A stretch of DNA of 64,000 bases from Zygnema cylindricum (lineage: Eukaryota > Streptophyta > Zygnematophyceae > Zygnematales > Zygnemataceae): assembly GCA_037447655.1 (NCBI GenBank), contig JBBHKE010001283.1:126001-190000 (forward strand), given 5' to 3'. The position numbers and the translations under genes are program-made. The notes beneath the pieces were generated by a model. The model searched no databases and had not been told where the DNA came from. It worked only from the letters and a program-made list of their open reading frames with translations. Positions 32,535-42,109 of this stretch are shown piece after piece. Numbering within the stretch: the first letter of the stretch is position 1; each line of letters opens with the position of its first letter.

Positions 32535-35500
32535 TTTCAGGTTATGGGCCCACCCTCTAGGGTGCCAATATTTGATGGATCAGACTTTCTTTATTGGGAA
32601 ATGATGATGGAGGGAGAACTATTTGAGAAGCATCTATGGGGCATAGTGTCTGGACAAATTCGATGCCCACCTCCACCTGGGTTTGGAGGGACACGTTTTT
32701 CTGGCACCTCCGCCTCTACAGTTGGTAGAACAGCTGCCACCATCACCGAGGATGAAGATGAGGAAGGAGAGGAGATTATCATGGAAGGAGAAAAGGGAGG
32801 AGTTGCAACTCAAGTGACACCATTGCCGAAGGCGATAGCGGCAACAGCACCACCAAAAACGGCGACAAGGGTTCAGACCGAAAGATCGGAGTATGAAAAG
32901 TGGAACTACAAAGACAAGGTTGCTAAGCTCTTAATTCTTAAAAGTGTAGCAAAGGGCATTGCCATTCCCCTTATGCATGTCAAATCGTCATCTCAGATTT
33001 GGATATCACTAGTTAACAAATATAAAAGTGGATCATTGCAGCAGCAACAGTTGGCAGAAAATAAGATTGCAGCTTATACTTATAAGGGAGGAAGTATGGA
33101 TAATTATTGTAATGATTTAGGAGCATTGTTTGGAGAGTTAGAGAGTGCAGGTAACTCATGGTCTGAGAGACAAAGAGTGAACACATTAATGATGAAACTA
33201 CCTGAAGAGTATGAGAATATCATTAACCGATTGCAGGACATAGGAGATAGCAATTGGAATTGGGATGACACTGTGGGAATGATTTTAGTGAAAGAAAGCA
33301 CCATAGAGCTTAGGAGAGGGAGTCCAAGTGTTCAAGCATTGTCTGCAGGAGCTGATTGGCGGAAGCGTGATGAGGGGAGAGGGAAAGATCCCTATCGAAA
33401 CTTTGGTGGAAGAGGACAAGGAGGTGGCAGATTTGATAGACAGGGGAGAGGAACTTCTCGAGGAGGATTATGTCACTTCTGCAAGAAACCGGGACACTAT
33501 ATGGCAGATTGTGTCATACTTGCAGATCTTCGACTGAAAGATGGTCAAGGAACCTCAAAGGACGGAGGAAAGAAAAAGGCTTTCCTGACTCAAGTTCTTG
33601 ATGAGGAAGTGGAAGAAAAAACTGAACCTGAAGAGGAGCTTGAGGAGCTTCTCCTTAATCCGAAAAACACTGAAAAACATGTCGACATTCCACGGAGACA
33701 AAAGTGTGCTTTCGGAGGTAAGAGGGATCCACCCGAGGATGGGTGGATCATAGACTCAGGGGCTTCAATGCATATGTGCAAAGATAAGCGGTGGTTCACT
33801 AAACTGAGAAAGATCCCAACAGTTGAGATAGAGTACGGAGATGGTAGAGTAGAAACCACAAGTCTTGTTGGAACTGTTGACTTGAAGGTTCTAGTTGATG
33901 GAAAGGCCTCAATTGTAACACTCTCAGACGTTCTTTACATTCCACAACTTAGCAAGAACCTAGTCTCAACAGCTGTCCTAGATGAAAAGGAGTTTGAAAC
34001 AGGAACTAGGAAAGGAATCTTCACAGCAAGCTTTGATAATGAGGTTTATTTCATAGCTGAGAAGGGCAGTCAAGGAATGTTCAGAATTGTACTTTGCAAT
34101 GAAAAGAGTGTTCTCTACTCGTGTGCAAGTGAGATGATGCTTTGGCATAAAAGGTTGGGGCATGTGCATCTAGATAGATTAAAGAAAATGAAGAAAAAGG
34201 GAATAGTGGAGGGTATTACTTTTGAAGATGATGAGACCTTTGATGATTGTAGTGGATGTGCCCAAGGGAAGATTCATAGACTTCCATTTCCAAAGGCAAC
34301 CACATTTAGGAGAGAGAAAGTATTAGATCTAGTTCACACTGATGTTTGGGGACCTGCTAGGTATGCTTCACATGGGGGGAAGAGATGGATGTTAACTATC
34401 ACAGATGATTGGTCTAGATACACAAAGGTATACTTTCTCAGACATAAGTCAGAGGTATTAAGATGTTTCAAAGAGTATAAAGTATGGAGTGAAAAGCTAC
34501 ATGAAACCTCAATAAAAGAGATAAGAAGTGATAATGGGAAAGAATACACCTCAAGGGATTTTGAAGAATATCTTAAAGAAGAAGGAATTCATCATGAGAA
34601 AACTGTTCCCTATAATCCGGAACAAAATGGAGTAGCAGAAAGAGTGAATAGAACTTTAGGAGATATGTCCAGAAGTATGTTAAGTGATAAGAGGATAGGG
34701 CTGCAGTTTTGGGCTGAGTCTATGAACTATGCTAATTTCATCAAAAATAGAGTCTTAACTTCAGCAAATAAGGAGGAAACTCCGTATGAGAGGTGGACAG
34801 GAAGAAAGCCTGATTTGTCTAGTTTGAGAGTGTTCGGAAGTCAAGTCTACAGTTTGGATTCCGATAAGACTAAATGGAAGTTAGAGGGAAGAGGGAAACC
34901 GAGATATCTTGTAGGATATGATGAGAGCACAAAAGGATACCGAGTGTATGACTTGAAAAAGAGAGATATAATTTTGGTAAAACACATAGTGGTGATGAAT
35001 GAAGAGAAGTCCATTGATCCATTCAAATATAATAAGGAAGTCAAAATCAGATTTGAAACGGATCAGTTTTCTGACTTTGACTTTGAAAATGAAGAGAAGG
35101 AAGAGGGAGAAAAAGAAAAATCTGCAGATCTACCTAAAGAGAAGGAGGAAAGGACAACATCCGAGGCAACGCCACAATACGAAGTGGAAACCGATGAGGA
35201 ACTTGATGAGACACCGGAATTGGAAGATAGGGAAGCTGAAAATCTCCCAAAACGAAACCCAAGGATGCCTTCCATACCGGCGTCCGATTTTGAAGGGGGA
35301 AGAAGAAGTAGTAAACGACTTCAAGAAAGACAAGTAAATAACCAACTCACAAAGATGTCTCACCCAAATGAACCTCAAACATACTTAGAGGCCATAAACA
35401 CTCCAGAAAGTAGCCGGTGGATCACAGCTATAAATGAAGAAATGGCCTCTATCATGGAAGCCAATACATGGGAGTTGGTAGATTGTCCACCGGACCGAAA

Positions 35501-36956
35501 ACCGATCGGATGTAAGTGGGTGTTTAAACTTAAATTAAACCCGGATAATACCATTGAGAGGTACAAAGCTAGGTTAGTTGCAAAAGGTTATACACAGAAA
35601 GAGGGGATAGACTACGAAGAAACCTTTGCACCTGTAGTCAGATTTCCTTCTGTTAGAATCCTTTTAAGTATAGCCGCAGCGGAGGATATGGAAATCCACC
35701 AGATGGATATTAAAACTGCCTTTTTGCACGGAGAGTTGGAAGAAGAAATTTACATGAGGCAACCGGAAGGATTCGTGGAAAGTGGGGAAGAAAACAAAGT
35801 TTGCAAACTGATAAAGTCACTCTATGGGCTTAAGCAAGCCCCGCGACAGTGGAATATAAAGCTCGACGAATTTCTGACCGGTTTGGGGTATATCAGAATT
35901 AGTTCAGATCACTCTATATATTTATTTGAGGATGAGAATGGAGTGATATTTATTGCTATTTATGTGGATGATTTGTTAGTCTTAAGCAAGTCCTTAGATA
36001 AAATTAACAAACTAAAACGGGATCTTAGAAGCAGTTTTGATATGAAAGATCTTGGCGAAGCAAAGTACATTTTGGGAATTCAAATGGAGAGAGATAGAGG
36101 GAATAGAATTATAAGACTCACTCAAAAAGAAGCAATCGGTAATATGCTAGAAAAATTTCAAATGGAGAAAGCAAACGGATGTACTACTCCCATGGATTTG
36201 AAGAAAGTGAGTGAGGGGAGTGAAGAGGGAGGAATATTCATCATTAATGATGAGATGGACGAGATAGAAAGAAAATTTATGGAAAATATCCCTTATCGGC
36301 AAATTGTAGGCAGTTTAATTTATTTTATGAACTGTACCCGTCCGGATATAGCTGCAGCTGTAGGTGTCCTTAGTAGAAATCTAAATGAACCAAGAAAGAG
36401 AGATTGGGAGGCTGCCAAAAGAGTGATGAGGTATCTGGTGGGGACAAGGGAATTATGGTTGCATTTGGGAGGGGAGCACACTGACATCACCACTTGGAGT
36501 GATGCCAGTTATGGAGATGTGCCTTTAAGGAGGTGTACGACTGGATATGTGTTGCAAATTGGATCCGGTGCATGTTGTTGGAGTAGCAAGCAACAAAAAG
36601 TAGTTGCTCAGTCCACTATGGAGGCTGAATACATGGCTTCTTGTGCTGCCACCAAAGAATTAATGTGGGTTAAATCTCTTCTTGAAGAACTTGGGTTCAT
36701 GAAGTCTGGAACTCAACATGTTTTTTGTGATAATCAAGCTGCTATCTCGATTGCAGCTAATCCGAAACATCACTTCAAAGCTAAGCATATGGATATTAGA
36801 CTAAGCTTTGTCAGAGAGAAGGTAGAAAATAAAATTATTAAACTGGTTCATAAAACTGATAGAGAAATGATTGCAGACATGATGACAAAAGCAGTGCCTT
36901 CCCCTAAGTTGATTTATTGCAGAGAAAACTGTGGATTAAAATTGAAAAGTGACTAG
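32520..36956 (+). CDS. Copia-1 Gag-Pol polyprotein (1478 aa)
   Basis: One uninterrupted frame. Gag is residues 1 to about 300, beginning in the LTR and reading QVMGPPSRVPIFDG across the primer-binding site. The zinc knuckle C318-X2-C321-X4-H326-X4-C331 binds RNA. The aspartic protease has D412 in DSGAS. Integrase has H543/H548 and C577/C580 for zinc and the catalytic triad D608, D671, E707 with the exact 35-residue spacing. The motif around D671 reads DNGKEYT where relatives have DNGGEYT. The IN C-terminal block is followed by an acidic linker (about 840-945). Reverse transcriptase spans about 980-1225 with Y1148-V-D-D. RNase H has D1328 (SDASYGD), E1370 (MEAEY) and D1404 (CDNQAA). The length is typical of Copia. 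The ATG at 32520 was chosen because it is the first in frame, downstream of the TATA box, and conserved in relatives. No frameshift separates gag from pol. Confidence 0.97.
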   Translation: METTEFQVMGPPSRVPIFDGSDFLYWEMMMEGELFEKHLWGIVSGQIRCPPPPGFGGTRFSGTSASTVGRTAATITEDEDEEGEEIIMEGEKGGVATQVTPLPKAIAATAPPKTATRVQTERSEYEKWNYKDKVAKLLILKSVAKGIAIPLMHVKSSSQIWISLVNKYKSGSLQQQQLAENKIAAYTYKGGSMDNYCNDLGALFGELESAGNSWSERQRVNTLMMKLPEEYENIINRLQDIGDSNWNWDDTVGMILVKESTIELRRGSPSVQALSAGADWRKRDEGRGKDPYRNFGGRGQGGGRFDRQGRGTSRGGLCHFCKKPGHYMADCVILADLRLKDGQGTSKDGGKKKAFLTQVLDEEVEEKTEPEEELEELLLNPKNTEKHVDIPRRQKCAFGGKRDPPEDGWIIDSGASMHMCKDKRWFTKLRKIPTVEIEYGDGRVETTSLVGTVDLKVLVDGKASIVTLSDVLYIPQLSKNLVSTAVLDEKEFETGTRKGIFTASFDNEVYFIAEKGSQGMFRIVLCNEKSVLYSCASEMMLWHKRLGHVHLDRLKKMKKKGIVEGITFEDDETFDDCSGCAQGKIHRLPFPKATTFRREKVLDLVHTDVWGPARYASHGGKRWMLTITDDWSRYTKVYFLRHKSEVLRCFKEYKVWSEKLHETSIKEIRSDNGKEYTSRDFEEYLKEEGIHHEKTVPYNPEQNGVAERVNRTLGDMSRSMLSDKRIGLQFWAESMNYANFIKNRVLTSANKEETPYERWTGRKPDLSSLRVFGSQVYSLDSDKTKWKLEGRGKPRYLVGYDESTKGYRVYDLKKRDIILVKHIVVMNEEKSIDPFKYNKEVKIRFETDQFSDFDFENEEKEEGEKEKSADLPKEKEERTTSEATPQYEVETDEELDETPELEDREAENLPKRNPRMPSIPASDFEGGRRSSKRLQERQVNNQLTKMSHPNEPQTYLEAINTPESSRWITAINEEMASIMEANTWELVDCPPDRKPIGCKWVFKLKLNPDNTIERYKARLVAKGYTQKEGIDYEETFAPVVRFPSVRILLSIAAAEDMEIHQMDIKTAFLHGELEEEIYMRQPEGFVESGEENKVCKLIKSLYGLKQAPRQWNIKLDEFLTGLGYIRISSDHSIYLFEDENGVIFIAIYVDDLLVLSKSLDKINKLKRDLRSSFDMKDLGEAKYILGIQMERDRGNRIIRLTQKEAIGNMLEKFQMEKANGCTTPMDLKKVSEGSEEGGIFIINDEMDEIERKFMENIPYRQIVGSLIYFMNCTRPDIAAAVGVLSRNLNEPRKRDWEAAKRVMRYLVGTRELWLHLGGEHTDITTWSDASYGDVPLRRCTTGYVLQIGSGACCWSSKQQKVVAQSTMEAEYMASCAATKELMWVKSLLEELGFMKSGTQHVFCDNQAAISIAANPKHHFKAKHMDIRLSFVREKVENKIIKLVHKTDREMIADMMTKAVPSPKLIYCRENCGLKLKSD
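32540..32554 (+). promoter_or_regulatory. primer-binding site, half-tRNA type
   Basis: GGTTATGGGCCCACC begins at the base after the LTR. Its complement GGTGGGCCCATAACC fits the anticodon stem-loop of initiator tRNA-Met as I recall the plant sequence (15 of 15), not the 3' end that most plant Copia elements use. It is also translated as part of Gag (VMGPP). Confidence 0.8.
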
Positions 36957-36961
36957 GAATT

Positions 36962-36969
36962 AAGGGGAG
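36962..36969 (+). promoter_or_regulatory. polypurine tract of Copia-1
   Basis: AAGGGGAG directly before the 3' LTR TG. The same AATAAGGGGAG context precedes the 3' LTRs of A2 and K, and its reverse complement follows the 3' LTRs of J and L. Confidence 0.9.
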
Positions 36970-37860
36970 TGTTGAAAAGAGGTAATTAATAGTTCACTTC
37001 CCTATTTTAGTTTCGCCTTAAAGAAAGAGAGTGAGGACCAAAGGCGCGCCATGGCTGCCGCCATATTTAGAAAGTGGCAGTTTTTGCAGTTTAGGGTATT
37101 TTGGCTAAAATAATGCCTAGGTCTAGATTTGAACCTATGACCTCTAGATTATTTATAGCCTTACGCCTTAACCATTAAGGCGTTACGAAACGATACACGT
37201 GACGGGTTTCATAAATATATAAACATTAACGAAACAGCTAATTAACAGCAGATTAACCAAAAGGAGCAATTTCTGCATGTACGCGAATCTGAACCGTGTA
37301 AAATATGTTTTGATCGGACGGTCGGCATTATAGCCGCCACGCGAAGTGAGCCTTTTGGCGGCATACGGATATAGCGTCACGGGGTGCCACGTGGCGCCAC
37401 ATTATTTGATACCGGAGAAGATGGGAGGAGGAACCATGGCTTCCGATATGACAGGTGTCACCTTGTAGACCTTGTCGTACAATGGTTGTACAATAAGTAC
37501 ATCGCTCATTGTACTTTCTTGTACTTTATAGTGTTTCTATTGGACTAGGGTTTAATAGTAGGTAGTCGTGAGTAGGCAGACCGAGACTTAGTAATATTTA
37601 GGTACCTCTCTCTCTAAGAGAGCTTGTAACTATAAAGGTCATCTTTGACCAGCCATAACTTACTGCTCGGGTGAGCAAATTCAGTGATTCTTTTTGCGTT
37701 TGACTCAGGGGAGTCTTGTCCTCACAAGGGTGAGAGTGGTCAGAATATTTGTGTGCCTGGGCGGCGCTTATTCAGCGGGAAAGTAGAAGGGGCAAATATT
37801 ATCCTAGAGGCTTTACATACGCTGCTCATTCTGTGGGTCAATGGAGACCACAGAATTTCA
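36970..37860 (+). repeat. Copia-1 3' LTR
   Basis: 891 bp, identical to the 5' LTR apart from A at 37112 and T at 37161. TATA box at 37631-37636. Ends TTTCA, followed by target-site copy TGTAT. Confidence 0.97.
37107..37187 (-). promoter_or_regulatory. tRNA-like Pol III unit, Copia-1 3' LTR
   Basis: Same as the 5' copy. Both LTR differences of Copia-1 lie inside this unit (37112 beside the terminator, 37161 between the boxes), and neither touches the A- or B-box cores. Transcription from here would run antisense into the RNase H end of the element. Confidence 0.75.
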
Positions 37861-40107
37861 TGTATCTAGACTGAATACTTGACTATCGAAAACCTTTAAG
37901 TGAAAAATGTCTGGTTTTCGGCCTGTCCATCTCTCATAAGGCGTTTGATCTTTTATAGCTTAAGTAAGAACTCTATTTTTGAGGTAATTAGCATGTTTCT
38001 TGCTTTTGCCCTAAACCTTTTTCCTATCTTCTTATCTGACAACATACTTCTAACACCATCACTTAGTGTTCTGTTTAACCTTTCAGCTTCCCCATTCAGT
38101 TCGGGTTTTCAGGAACTGTCTTTTGGTGTTGGACTCCATCTTCCCTCAGAAAATCCTCATACTGGTTAGAAGTATACTCTCCACCATTGTCACTCCTTAC
38201 TCTCTTGATTGGAGTTTCATGGAGTTTTTCGCTCCATGCTTTATATTGTCTAAAAGAATCCTGAGTTTGTGACTTGTTTTTCAAAAAATACACCCTGGAA
38301 TACCGAGACCAATCATCAGTGAAAGTCATCATAAATCTTTTCCCCGCCGATGAGGGCACTTTAGCTGGTCCCCAAATATCTGTGTGTACTAAATCTAGAA
38401 TTTTTTCTCCCTTATAGGTGGTTGTTTTGGGAAAGGGTAATCTCTGTGCTTTACCTTGAGCACATCCACTACAATCACTTATGTTATCACTCTCACTAAA
38501 CTTAATCCCTTCCATCACTCCCATCTTTTTCATCTCTCCTAAATTATCTAGATTCACATGCCCAAGCCTCTTATGCCACATCATAATATCATGAACACCA
38601 GCATAATAAAGTTTCTTTGTTTAATTACTTAAAATCAGCCTAAACATCCTTGGGCAACCTTTCTCACCAATGAAATAGATATCCTCCTCCAAACTAGCAG
38701 TAAGACTCCTTCCCTAGTGCTAGTAAAAAAACCCTTGCCATCTAATACAGATGTAGAGATGAGGTTTTTGTTCAGCTCCGGAAGAACAATACATCGGAGA
38801 ATGTTACTATAGATGTCTTTCCTTCTACTAACACTTTCAAATCTACCAATCCTACAAGAGTAGTAGTGACTATCCTCCCATCCTCCTACTCTATCTCTAC
38901 GGTGGGAATCTTTCTTATCTTAGGGAACAGGTGCTTATCCTTACACATGTGCATGGAGGCACATGAATCTATAATAGAGCGTGCTTCACCTTTCAATGCA
39001 CTATAAGCACATTTCTGCCTTCGTGGGATTTCGACCTCGTTTTTCGCCTTCAACTCCTCATCCAATAGAAGCTCATCGTCCTCGTCCTCGGAATCCGCCT
39101 CATGTAACTGTGTCACAAGTGCCTTTTTCTTTCCTTTCGGGGTTCCACCGGCCAGCCCCTCCTTTAACCGAAACGCGGTTAGCTTAATGAACACTGCCAT
39201 ATAGTGCCCCCGGTTTCTTACAAAAATGACATAAACCTTTGGAAGTCCTTGGTCCGAACTCGTCAATCTGATTTTTTTGCTCCCTCCCACCATAGTTTCC
39301 GACCGATTTTCGGGAATCCTTGTTCCCCGAATCGGTCGCAGTTGCCAGGGATTACCCACTCATTCCTCCCCTTCCGATCTCAATCGTATTCTCCCAAACG
39401 AGAATCATCCCTACCACTGAGTTCCATATCCACCTTGAGTCCGGCAAGTCCTGCACACGGTTGACTATGTTCTCGAACTCATCGGGTAACTTCATCATTA
39501 AACAATTAACATTTTCTTTTTCACTAAAATCTTTTCCCGCACTCTCTAGCTCCATGAAGAGTGTAGCAAGCTCATTTCAAAAATCCAACATCTTCCCCTT
39601 TTTGTATACATAATCCTTATCAATTGATTAGCCAAGTATTGTTGCTGAATCGTACCACTTTGGTACATCTCTATGAGAGCCATCCAAAGATTGAATGCCC
39701 TTTCTACTTGTAAATGAGGACATGCAAGCCCTTGAGTAAGATGGCGTAGGATGAAGTGCTTTGCCGCCATATTGTTGAAGTCCCAGGCATGAGTATCATC
39801 CTCCTCGTTCCTTGGAATAGGTGACATGAATGCCGAACCAGTTGCTATTGGTGTGGTCGTCTCCTTCTCCTTTCCTTTGTCCAACACCTCCCCTTCGTTT
39901 GTCTCCTCCATTGAAGGTGGATCCTCTTTCCTGGTGAATTTGCTTCCTCGAAACCGTGGAGGGATTCTAAGACTTGATGGACGCCCCACTCGTCCACTCA
40001 CTATCCCCCAAAACCTTTTCTCGCATAGAGCTCCTATCATCATACTTTCCCAATATATGAATCTGGTTCCATTAAAGATTGGTACCCTAGAGGGTGGGCC
40101 CGTGACT
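37861..40107 (-). pseudogene. Copia element F, gag to integrase (5' part)
   Basis: Resumes element F beyond Copia-1, starting with the TGTAT duplication. The gag ATG near 40125 is in the LTR and the frame reads QVTGPPSRVPIFNG through a mutated primer site. AKHFILRHLTQG lies near 39745-39780, KLPDEFENIVNRVQD near 39455-39500 and a zinc knuckle relic near 39190-39230. The protease (IDSCAS, Gly to Cys) is near 38960, HKRLGHVNL near 38560, HTDIWGP near 38370 and RSDNGGEYTS near 38170-38200. It ends in the KVFGSQ block at 37890. Multiple frameshifts. Together with 29545-31648 it makes a nearly full-length but dead element. Confidence 0.9.
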
Positions 40108-41175
40108 TGAAACTCTAAGACCTCCATAAGTTGTGAGAATGGACACTTGCAAGAAGCCTCTAGGATAACCCTAACCCTTTTGTGTTTCAGCAAGAACAAC
40201 TGCCACCCTGGCAGACAAAAACTCTGACCACCTTCACCTCTTTGAAGGCAAGACTCCCTTGAGTCAATAGCAAAAAGAATCTTTTAATTTTCTCCACTGA
40301 GCAGTAAATTATAGAGGGTCAAAGTTGACCTTTTGTATAGAAGCTCTTTGGGAGAGAGGGTCCTATCTACCAATTTTTCTAAGTCTTATCTCTCTCACAG
40401 ACTCTATCTACTAACGTACGGAGCCAATCATATTACACTTGCGTACACAAAAGTATAGCTGCCGGTGTACTTTCTGTACAAATATTGTACGACATTGCCT
40501 AAAGTCGACACATGTCATATCCGGATTCGGTCTCGTAATTCTGGGAGATTCCGCGATCCAACGCAATTTTGCCACGTGTCATCCGATGTGGCGATGATCA
40601 CAAACCGTCGAGATTCTCTTATGTTATCTTGGCTTTCTTCTCGGCCGTTTGATTGAATGCAGATTTCAATTGGAGCCGCTATAAATGCTTGCGCGGTATT
40701 TGTTTTGTTTAAAGAAACAAATGTGCGGTACTTGTTTTTTATCCGTACCGTAATTCGTACTCCTACATAACTGACTCTATGTATTCGTTAAGCCGTTTCC
40801 GTTAAATGAAATATCCTACGTGGTAATGTTTAAATAAATATCAAACCCTATAGTATGTATCGTAACTCCTAGACTTAACTGTAAAGGCTACCGGCTACGG
40901 GCGTTTTGACGATTGGCAGGTACCTGGATGAAATCCTGGATGCATCACTAATCCTTTTAGTAATTAAACTACCATTCAATAAATTAACTAATCTATTTCC
41001 CGTAAACCTCTGGATAGCCTAGGTAGCCATGGCTCTAGCTTCCTCTCCAACTTCTCAGTAACTGCGACAAGTGTGGGAGTTGGAGAGAGAAGTTAGAGAT
41101 AGACTCCCTCGGCTTCTTTCTGTATTTCTATTTAGACTTAGAAAATACTTAAAAAAATGACCATCAATTTCTACA
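40108..41175 (-). mobile_element. 5' LTR of element F
   Basis: Reads TGAAACTCTAAG at left and CAATTTCTACA at right on the + strand. 1068 bp, with target copy TATAT at 41176-41180. A mutated primer site GGGCCCGTGACT lies just left of it (40096-40107). Leader hairpin arms CCTTCA/TGAAGG near 40230 and the tRNA-like unit are recognisable. Confidence 0.9.
40870..40958 (+). promoter_or_regulatory. tRNA-like Pol III unit in F 5' LTR
   Basis: D-arm relic AACTGTAAAGGC, T-arm relic CTGGATGAAATCCTGG (about 40924-40939) and TTTT (40955-40958). Upstream TTTAAATAAATATCAAACCC is present near 40829-40848. Antisense to the LTR. Confidence 0.6.
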
Positions 41176-41180
41176 TATAT

Positions 41181-41472
41181 TGTTTAGGACTTAGCAAATT
41201 TTGTATCATCCAGTTTTTGGATTATGACATTTTAAGGGCAGTTTTTGGGAAACTTCCAGAAGTCATATCTTATGGTTTACGTAATATTTTGGGGTGCAAT
41301 TTTGGGAATTGTGTATTTACTCTGTTTTGTATCACTCTGGGAAATTTGAGACATATTGGCTTTTTGAGTCATATTTTGTGTAAGCTGAAAGTTGGCTATT
41401 CATGTTGATTTCCATGTCTACTTCCAATACTACTGCTGGTTCTCCTCCTACAAATGTGGTTGTAGAACAACA
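41181..41472 (+). mobile_element. 3' LTR of E2, second part
   Basis: Continues the LTR interrupted by element F: GGACTTAGCAAATTTTGTA, the GAGACATATTGGCTTTTTGAG block and the untranslated copy of the STSNTTAG gag start, ending GTAGAACAACA as in E1. Combined length is about 966 bp against 1003 in E1. Confidence 0.85.
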
Positions 41473-42109
41473 AAATTTCCACCGTTTAATGCTACTTGAG
41501 TGGCCTCTTCCTCTAAGATATAAGATTTAGCTACAGCTTTATTCCATTTAGTCTTCTCTAACCTCTTTAACTATTATACGGCTCCTTTATATTGAGTAGG
41601 AAGCCCTCTCATTATAATCATAGCTTGATGATAGGGAGGAAAATTCCCCGGGAACATGCATTTTTCGACAAAAGAAGTTTCAAGCCATTACAATATGAGT
41701 TCATATCCCCCAGGGTATACTTATAATCCCAAAGTTTTCCAGCAATTATAACCTCATTCTGCTCAGCAGCTAGGACATAAGACTCTCTCAAAGCCTTCCA
41801 TATTTCAAATGTCGTAGAGATATTGATATGTGTCATGTTTAAATATTACAACAAGATTTATTAAAGAACATGCAAAGCATCCTCATTTTTCTTATCAAAA
41901 TCCGGATCCGTATCTGGAAGAACACCGGAAACCACATCATATAATTTCACTTGCTTAAGGTAAGACTTAGTTAAATCCGCCCAATACAAATACTTTTGCC
42001 CATTAAACATCGAAATCCGTGAGGGTGGGCCCGCAACCTTTTTTCCTGAGGAAACTGGTGCCCCCGAAGAAGAAGAAGAAGAAGCACTGGCAGCTGCCAT
42101 AATAATCAA
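41473..42109 (-). pseudogene. Copia element G: N-terminal gag
   Basis: Reverse-strand gag with an Ala/Ser-rich start (MAAASASSSSSSG), then KVAGPPSRISMFNGQKYLYWADL where the primer site GGTTGCGGGCCC is translated. The later block IWKALRESYVLAAEQ...AGKLWDYKY...NSYCNGLKLL lies at 41650-41810. A RGLPTQYKG-like stretch near 41600 marks the end of preserved gag. It is truncated against the E2 LTR. It is a distinct subfamily, related to E by SRI-xFxGQKY. Confidence 0.75.

Larger units (their letters stand above)
31649..32539 (+). repeat. Copia-1 5' LTR
   Basis: TGTTGAAAAG to GAATTTCA. Layout left to right: CCATGGCTGCCGCCATA block, antisense tRNA-like unit (31786-31866), GTAC-rich segment near 32155-32210, TATA box (32310-32315), four small hairpins (32316-32413), and a start-codon hairpin (32508-32534) closing at the LTR end. 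The polyprotein ATG at 32520 is inside the LTR. Confidence 0.97.
31649..37860 (+). mobile_element. Copia-1: intact, young Ty1/copia retrotransposon
   Basis: A 6212-bp element bounded by two 891-bp LTRs and flanked by the 5-bp target duplication TGTAT (31644-31648 and 37861-37865). It has a primer-binding site right after the 5' LTR, one continuous polyprotein frame and a polypurine tract AAGGGGAG (36962-36969) before the 3' LTR. By eye the LTRs differ only at 31791/37112 (G/A) and 31840/37161 (C/T), about 0.2%, so insertion was very recent on a genomic scale. It sits in the integrase C-terminal region of element F on the opposite strand. It is the only element here with every part expected of an autonomous copy, and its proteins could in principle act on the degenerate relatives. 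Confidence 0.97.

Noticed and set aside
40465-40656. Recurrent 60-100 codon frames antisense to LTRs (also near 20482-20700, 31862-32059, 44257-44568, 45024-45212, 58905-59219)
   Set aside because: They share residues only because the LTR DNA is homologous, they start and stop at different points, and they overlap regulatory sequence. No sign of protein-level selection.
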